A stretch of DNA of 64,000 nucleotides from assembly GCF_005938745.2 (NCBI RefSeq), contig NZ_VCBX02000001.1, positions 5,284,501 through 5,348,500 of the forward strand, in the 5' to 3' direction. How positions within the stretch are numbered: position 1 is the first letter of the stretch; each line of letters starts with the position of its first letter. Both the position numbers and the translations under genes were made by a program. Below are positions 59,816 to 64,000 of this stretch, piece after piece. Origin of the DNA: Rhodococcus sp. KBS0724 (lineage in GTDB: Bacteria > Actinomycetota > Actinomycetes > Mycobacteriales > Mycobacteriaceae). A model generated the notes under the pieces. It had not been told where the DNA came from and made no database searches. It saw only the letters and a program-made list of their open reading frames with translations.

Positions 59816-60805
59816 TCAGGACGGCAGAGTCAGGAATTGCAGTGGCGGCGTTTCCTCGAATCGGCGAGAGACGTTACCGGCGAGTCCGCCTTCGAGGGAC
59901 GTGTCGCTCATCAGGTCGAGCTTGCCTGCCGGCGCACCCTCGCTGAAGTCCAGCTTGTCGAAGTCCACCCACACGACATTGGGTCGCGTAGTCGAGTCGA
60001 AGACGTACCGCTTATTCGTCAGATCTGACACAGTCTGCCAAATCGTCTGCGAGGCATAGGGTTTGTCTGGATCAGGGATGCGGAAAGGTTGCGCAGCATT
60101 GCGGATGACGCTGAACATTCCCGCGACCGCCTCGACTTCGCTGTTCGGCTTCGGCAGCCGGCCCACATAATAAGCTGCGCGGGCGAACCTGTCGGCCGCG
60201 AGCGTGGTCCCCGGCAGCGGCTTGGTTCCTCCGAACCCGTCGACCTCCTTGAGCAGTTCGATCTGCTTGTCGAAGGACGGAGAATTGGTCATCACGAGGT
60301 ATTTACGGTCGTGCCAGACGGTCGCCTTGCCGTCGAGGTACTCGATGATCGCGGAATCTCCGGTCGCGTCGTCCAACGCGAGGTGAACCGCGGGCACCTC
60401 TCCGGTGGCCGGATCCCCCAGCGGTACAACCTGAACACCGGAATCGTTGATCCAGGCAGCGGCATCGGCCACGGTGGCGAAGTTGTCCAGAAAGTACTGC
60501 AGCCAGATCGCCATGCTCAGGCTTGGCCTCGACGTGTCGTGAGTACCGTAATCCGATTCGGCGAGCCACAAGATATGGCCCGCCAGTCCCGCCTCGTTCA
60601 TACCGTCGACGGTCATCATGTCGTACGCGCCTGCCACGACGCTGCCGTATTCGGCTGTCCAACTGAGGGAACCACCGACGCCGTCGCTGCGTTCAATCCC
60701 CCGGGGAAGCAACCACAGATTTGTCCCGGTGTCGCGGTGATAATCCATGTTGCGGCCGACGAGAACAGCTCCTGCAGCATCAGGCCAAATTACTCTGGTA
60801 CACAT
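59816..60805 (-). CDS. Linear amide C-N hydrolase (choloylglycine hydrolase family), copy 1
   Basis: A 329-residue Ntn hydrolase. The start at ATG 60805 is set because the second codon is Cys (MCTRVIW), the catalytic nucleophile freed by Met removal. GRNMDYHRD supplies the conserved Arg and Asp, and GMNEAGLAGHILWL and LVMTNSPSFDKQIELL carry the Asn residues of the oxyanion pocket. Relatives hydrolyse bile salts, penicillin V or acyl-homoserine lactones. No signal peptide. A near-identical copy lies at 61923-62912. LapA lies 70 bases upstream. Confidence 0.92.
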   Translation of the reverse strand: MCTRVIWPDAAGAVLVGRNMDYHRDTGTNLWLLPRGIERSDGVGGSLSWTAEYGSVVAGAYDMMTVDGMNEAGLAGHILWLAESDYGTHDTSRPSLSMAIWLQYFLDNFATVADAAAWINDSGVQVVPLGDPATGEVPAVHLALDDATGDSAIIEYLDGKATVWHDRKYLVMTNSPSFDKQIELLKEVDGFGGTKPLPGTTLAADRFARAAYYVGRLPKPNSEVEAVAGMFSVIRNAAQPFRIPDPDKPYASQTIWQTVSDLTNKRYVFDSTTRPNVVWVDFDKLDFSEGAPAGKLDLMSDTSLEGGLAGNVSRRFEETPPLQFLTLPS

Positions 60806-60875
60806 CGTTTCACCTTCTGTATTTCGAGAGCCATTGTTGTTTCGACAAACGGATGAACCCATCGCCACTGTCGGT

Positions 60876-61112
60876 TCAGTTGGCAGGTTTTTTGCGGCGG
60901 GTGGTGAGCAGGCCGGCGATCCAGCCGAGTAGGAGAATCACGGCGAGGGTCAGCCAGAGTGGTGATTGCACGGATACCCAGAACAATTGGATCGTGGTCG
61001 CGCTCCGGTTCTGGAATACGAAGATCACCGCAAGCACCACCAACACCGCGGCAAGGATATTCCGAGGGGTGAGTAATGATGTGGCGGAGCCAATCTGGGT
61101 ATCCGAGTTCAT
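60876..61112 (-). CDS. LapA-domain small membrane protein
   Basis: A 78-residue protein with two membrane helices: LAAVLVVLAVIFVFQNRSATTIQLFWVSV and LTLAVILLLGWIAGLLT, then a basic RRKKPAN tail. The V-F-x-x-QN motif after the first helix is the LapA (DUF1049) signature. Function in actinobacteria is unknown; it may act in envelope homeostasis. It is upstream of amide hydrolase copy 1 in the same direction, so probably co-transcribed with it. Confidence 0.87.
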   Translation of the reverse strand: MNSDTQIGSATSLLTPRNILAAVLVVLAVIFVFQNRSATTIQLFWVSVQSPLWLTLAVILLLGWIAGLLTTRRKKPAN

Positions 61113-61922
61113 GGGAGGTACCTTTCGTCGTCGCAGTCGGCGAATGGTCAGCCTGCGAGGATTCGTACTTGATGGGCGGGGAACTCCACGTAGGTGGGAA
61201 CGCTCGCGGTTACGGTTCGCCGACCGTGCGGGAATTGATCCAGACGTCCGTGTCTAGGAGGGACGGCTGGTCGGCACGGTCACAGGAACTTGCCCAAATA
61301 AATCCGAGCCGGACTAAGCGGGCGCAGGACAAAGATTGGAACAATCGAAATCTAACACGCGAGACGCTCTGCGATGGTCGATTAGGGCGAATATTTCGAC
61401 TTTGCCAACCAACTCTTCACTGTCTTTGCGTTGCCAGCCGATCACCTACTTGCTGCACGCGGCAGGTGGCTGTTCACCAAACACATCGCGCGTGCCATCA
61501 CGCGCGAAATCGCAAAATTCACCCTGATTTCACCCCGGCACTTGAACCGAATGCCCATGCGAACACGAGACCCGTGATACAAACAAAGAGAAGTCGCCCA
61601 CACGCACTTCTTTCACACGCTTTGTCGGACTCGGCAATTCGTGGAACGCGTCGATCCGCGACATACGTCGAAAACGACAGCGAGGCTCCTGTACACGGAG
61701 GTGAAAAGCAGATTGCACCTGAAAGACCTGCGATGTAATTCCCGCTGCTTGTCATCGGTCTCGACTGTTCACAACGACGACGGATTACCCACCGATATCG
61801 CAGATAAACCGCACGCTCCCGTGCCGAGCGGCGGACCTCGCACACCATATCCGGGGGAATATTCCGATACCCATTGTCTGAGCACTGATTCGTCCCACAT
61901 CTGATCCATGAAAGGTGAAAGT
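61113..61922. other. Intergenic region between LapA and amide hydrolase copy 2
   Basis: About 800 bases containing two divergent promoter regions. The short open frames are Arg/Ser/His-rich or partial and I recognise none. The half nearest copy 2 has AT-richer stretches. Confidence 0.4.
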
Positions 61923-62912
61923 ATGTGCACTCGCGTCATTTGGAATGAACCCGGTGGGGCGGTCCTGGTCGGCCGAAACATGGACTACCACCGAGATACC
62001 GGCACGAATCTGTGGGTCATGCCTCGGGGAATCAAACGAGATGACGGCGTGGGCGGGCAACTGTCCTGGACGGCCCGGTACGGCAGCGTCGTGGCGGGAG
62101 CGTACGACATGATGACCGTCGACGGGATGAACGAGATTGGCCTTGCCGGGCATATTCTCTGGCTCTCCGAATCAACGTACGGCGAGCACGACAGGAGCAA
62201 ACCCGCCTTGAGTATGGCGGTCTGGATGCAGTACTTTCTCGACAACTTCGCCACCGTCGACGACGCAGTGGCCTGGATCGAGGAAACCAGTGTGCAGGTC
62301 GTCCCGCTGGGAGATCCGAGCACCGGCGAAGTACCCGCAGTGCACCTCGCGTTGGACGATGCGAACGGCGACTCCGTCGTCATCGAATACATCGACGGAA
62401 AACCCAGCGTGTGGCACAGCCGCGATTACCGCGTGATGACAAACTCCCCCACCTACGACAAGCAGATCGAACTATTGAAGCTGGTCCAGGGGTTCGGTGG
62501 AGACAAGCCCCTTCCGGGCACCACCGTGGCTTCCGACAGATTCGCACGCGCGGCGTATTACGTCGGACGCCTTCCCGCGCCCAAGAGCCAACTTGAAGCA
62601 ATCGCCGGCATGTTCAGCGTCATCCGTAACACTGCACAACCGTTCCGCATCCCTGATCCAGACAAACCGAACGCATCCCAGACCATTTGGCAGACCGTTT
62701 CCGACCTCACCAACAAGCGATACGTCTTCGAGTCGACAACTCGACCCAATGTCGTCTGGGTCGAGTTGAGTGAATTGAACTTCGATGAGGGCGCTCCGAC
62801 CGGCAAACTCGACCTGATCGGCGACACCGCGCTAGAGGGTGGGCTCGCCGGAAATGTCACTGGACGCTTCGACCAGACCGACCCTTTGAAGTTCCTCACC
62901 TTACCGTCCTGA
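61923..62912 (+). CDS. Linear amide C-N hydrolase (choloylglycine hydrolase family), copy 2
   Basis: A 329-residue protein, the same length as copy 1 and highly similar throughout, with identical catalytic context: MCTRVIW (Cys2 nucleophile), GRNMDYHRD, GMNEIGLAGHILWL, VMTNSPTYDKQIELL and FRIPDPDKPNASQTIW. The start at ATG 61923 leaves Cys at position 2; a ribosome binding site (AAAGGTGAAAGT) is shared with copy 1. The two genes face away from each other with LapA between. A large hairpin terminator follows at 62925. Confidence 0.92.
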   Translation: MCTRVIWNEPGGAVLVGRNMDYHRDTGTNLWVMPRGIKRDDGVGGQLSWTARYGSVVAGAYDMMTVDGMNEIGLAGHILWLSESTYGEHDRSKPALSMAVWMQYFLDNFATVDDAVAWIEETSVQVVPLGDPSTGEVPAVHLALDDANGDSVVIEYIDGKPSVWHSRDYRVMTNSPTYDKQIELLKLVQGFGGDKPLPGTTVASDRFARAAYYVGRLPAPKSQLEAIAGMFSVIRNTAQPFRIPDPDKPNASQTIWQTVSDLTNKRYVFESTTRPNVVWVELSELNFDEGAPTGKLDLIGDTALEGGLAGNVTGRFDQTDPLKFLTLPS

Positions 62913-62924
62913 TCGGAGCCGAAT

Positions 62925-62974
62925 CCGGCGGTTACATGTGCTGGCAAGCTATGGGCAGCACATATAACCGCCGG
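62925..62974 (+). terminator. Hairpin terminator after amide hydrolase copy 2
   Basis: Two 19-base arms (62925-62943 and 62956-62974) with one mismatch and a 12-base loop, beginning 13 bases after the stop. No long T tract follows. It separates the gene from the convergent YrhK-like gene. Confidence 0.65.
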
Positions 62975-63144
62975 TATTCGCGCGATAAACCTTGATCGAT
63001 TGCATTTCACGATTCTTGTGTGTTCAACGACTGAATTCGAGTACACCGAAACACACGAGAACCGCGGCCTGATCGGTAATGCCGGCAGATCCTGACCTTC
63101 TCACCACTGTTTCCGGAATTACGCACAATGAAGCCGGTGCACTC

Positions 63145-63786
63145 TCAGACTGCTTCTGCCATTGCCGACACCGGTCGGGTGCTTTTTCCGAGGAACACTG
63201 CGGAAGCGAACAGGAAGAACAACGCACCGACGAAGGTTCCGACATTCGCCACGTTGGGGTCAAGCGTATTTCCGTCACGAAGTATGAACGATCCGACGGC
63301 AGAGACGCCGAAAGCAATAGATCCAAATGTGTTGAGCCATACGCTTTGCCATTCCGTCGATCGCGGCGCCCAGTACGTCTTTGCGCGCCACAGGATAAGC
63401 ACGGCGAGGCCGCTCGATACGAGGAATGCGATCGAACCCTCCGCATTGGGATTCCAGACGAGGTGCATTTCTCCTCGTACGTTGAGGTCGTGCAGCGCTG
63501 ATCCTGTACTGATGTTGAACAATATTGTGCCGAGAAACTGCACCGCTGCCGATAACCACACAGCACGGATTGCCGGCTTACCGGAGTCGGAAGTAGTGGC
63601 CGGACCACTGAGTATCAACTGGATAAAGGCGGCGCCGGTGAAAAACCAGGACCCCGCGAAAAAGAAGACGTTCGCGAGCGTCGCACCGAAAAGCGACGAA
63701 AGGAAGGGCGCCGAGCCGAGTGCGAAGAGAGTCGATCCGATCACGAATCCCCAGGACTGCATGCGCAATGTCGGGTGAATCAGCAT
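63145..63786 (-). CDS. YrhK-like multi-pass membrane protein
   Basis: A 213-residue membrane protein with about six helices. The N-terminal block SWGFVIGSTLFALGSAPF, then FFFAGSWFFTGAAFIQLI, and a second related block WLSAAVQFLGTILFNISTGSAL are as in YrhK-domain proteins. WNPNAEGSIAFLVSSGLAVL and a final helix with TFVGALFFLFASAVFLG follow. Function unknown. It converges on amide hydrolase copy 2. Confidence 0.78.
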   Translation of the reverse strand: MLIHPTLRMQSWGFVIGSTLFALGSAPFLSSLFGATLANVFFFAGSWFFTGAAFIQLILSGPATTSDSGKPAIRAVWLSAAVQFLGTILFNISTGSALHDLNVRGEMHLVWNPNAEGSIAFLVSSGLAVLILWRAKTYWAPRSTEWQSVWLNTFGSIAFGVSAVGSFILRDGNTLDPNVANVGTFVGALFFLFASAVFLGKSTRPVSAMAEAV

Positions 63787-63964
63787 GCGCTGCAGTGTAG
63801 TTCAACTGCAACACAATATTTGGCGGATCCGAGATATTTCACGCATACACCAACCAGGACTTTCGTCCCCGAGCGATTCGTCGAGACTGATCGTTACCAA
63901 ATCAATAAGGTGATTTTTCATTGTTTGCCCGCAATGTCCGAATTTCGCTGTTAGCGTGCGGGTT

Positions 63965-64000
63965 ATGACAGCCCCTTCAAAAGCTGGACATCGTTTACTG
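63965..64000 (+). CDS. Start of a gene cut by the window edge
   Basis: Twelve open codons from ATG 63965 (MTAPSKAGHRLL) reach the window end. The upstream 100 bases are AT-rich and look like a promoter. Too short to assign a family. Confidence 0.35.
   Translation, partial: MTAPSKAGHRLL

Overview
The window reads as chromosomal DNA of a high-GC actinomycete, most likely Rhodococcus (erythropolis/qingshengii type). The grounds are GC-rich codon use, several GAF-ANTAR regulators, an F420-type LLM oxidoreductase, a KstR-like TetR regulator, an HtaA-domain protein, an actinobacterial bifunctional-type Dcd and a mycobacterial SigF/SigB-type promoter. The genus is an inference from gene content.

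1-9.3 kb: the start of an acyltransferase-3 gene, an XRE-type regulator, manA, and then a signalling block. That block has four consecutive GAF-ANTAR proteins (two on each strand), a RsbW-like ATPase gene behind a GTTT-N16-GGGTAT promoter, a cold-shock protein with a clear terminator, and a HemK-like methylase. 9.4-12.4 kb: a fully overlapping four-gene cassette (GT2, short acyl-CoA dehydrogenase, PIG-L deacetylase, NodS-like methyltransferase) that looks like a modification pathway for a small sugar or lipid product.

12.4-18.3 kb: a minus-strand operon with a Tat-exported flavin amine/amino-acid oxidase, an exported RidA-like protein, a TatA and a DMT exporter, divergent from an amino-acid permease and an IclR regulator. 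Together these suggest extracellular amine or amino-acid oxidation with on-site imine hydrolysis. 18.3-21 kb: GDSL hydrolase, two small membrane proteins, dcd.

21.2-32.8 kb: a tRNA-Gly(CCC) gene whose 3' half is repeated 11.6 kb downstream (38 bp, one mismatch). Between the repeats lies a complete-looking exopolysaccharide locus: GAF protein, priming sugar transferase, flippase-like protein, polymerase, Wzz/BY-kinase-like protein, Tat-exported beta-helix protein and two glycosyltransferases. This looks like a tRNA-targeted genomic island, followed by a scar with a transposase fragment.

33-48 kb: accessory metabolism and efflux. It holds two DHA2 transporters (one with a one-base N-terminal frameshift), an XRE-cupin regulator with a TrxR-like flavoprotein and methyltransferase, an SDR gene divergent from a TetR with twin palindromic operators, a MurJ-like flippase, a thioesterase, and an LLM-crotonase-SDR operon. 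48-53.2 kb: a 2,253-bp tandem duplication of an MFS pump gene in which both copies keep a sigma-70 promoter and a 16-codon leader peptide overlapping the pump start, followed by a TetR gene whose start codon lies in a 19-bp hairpin arm. 53.3-57.8 kb: HtaA protein, KstR-like TetR, MaoC hydratase, a truncated SDR and an MFS gene. 58-64 kb: a DHA2 transporter, two near-identical Ntn linear amide hydrolase genes separated by a LapA gene, a YrhK-like membrane protein and the first codons of one more gene.
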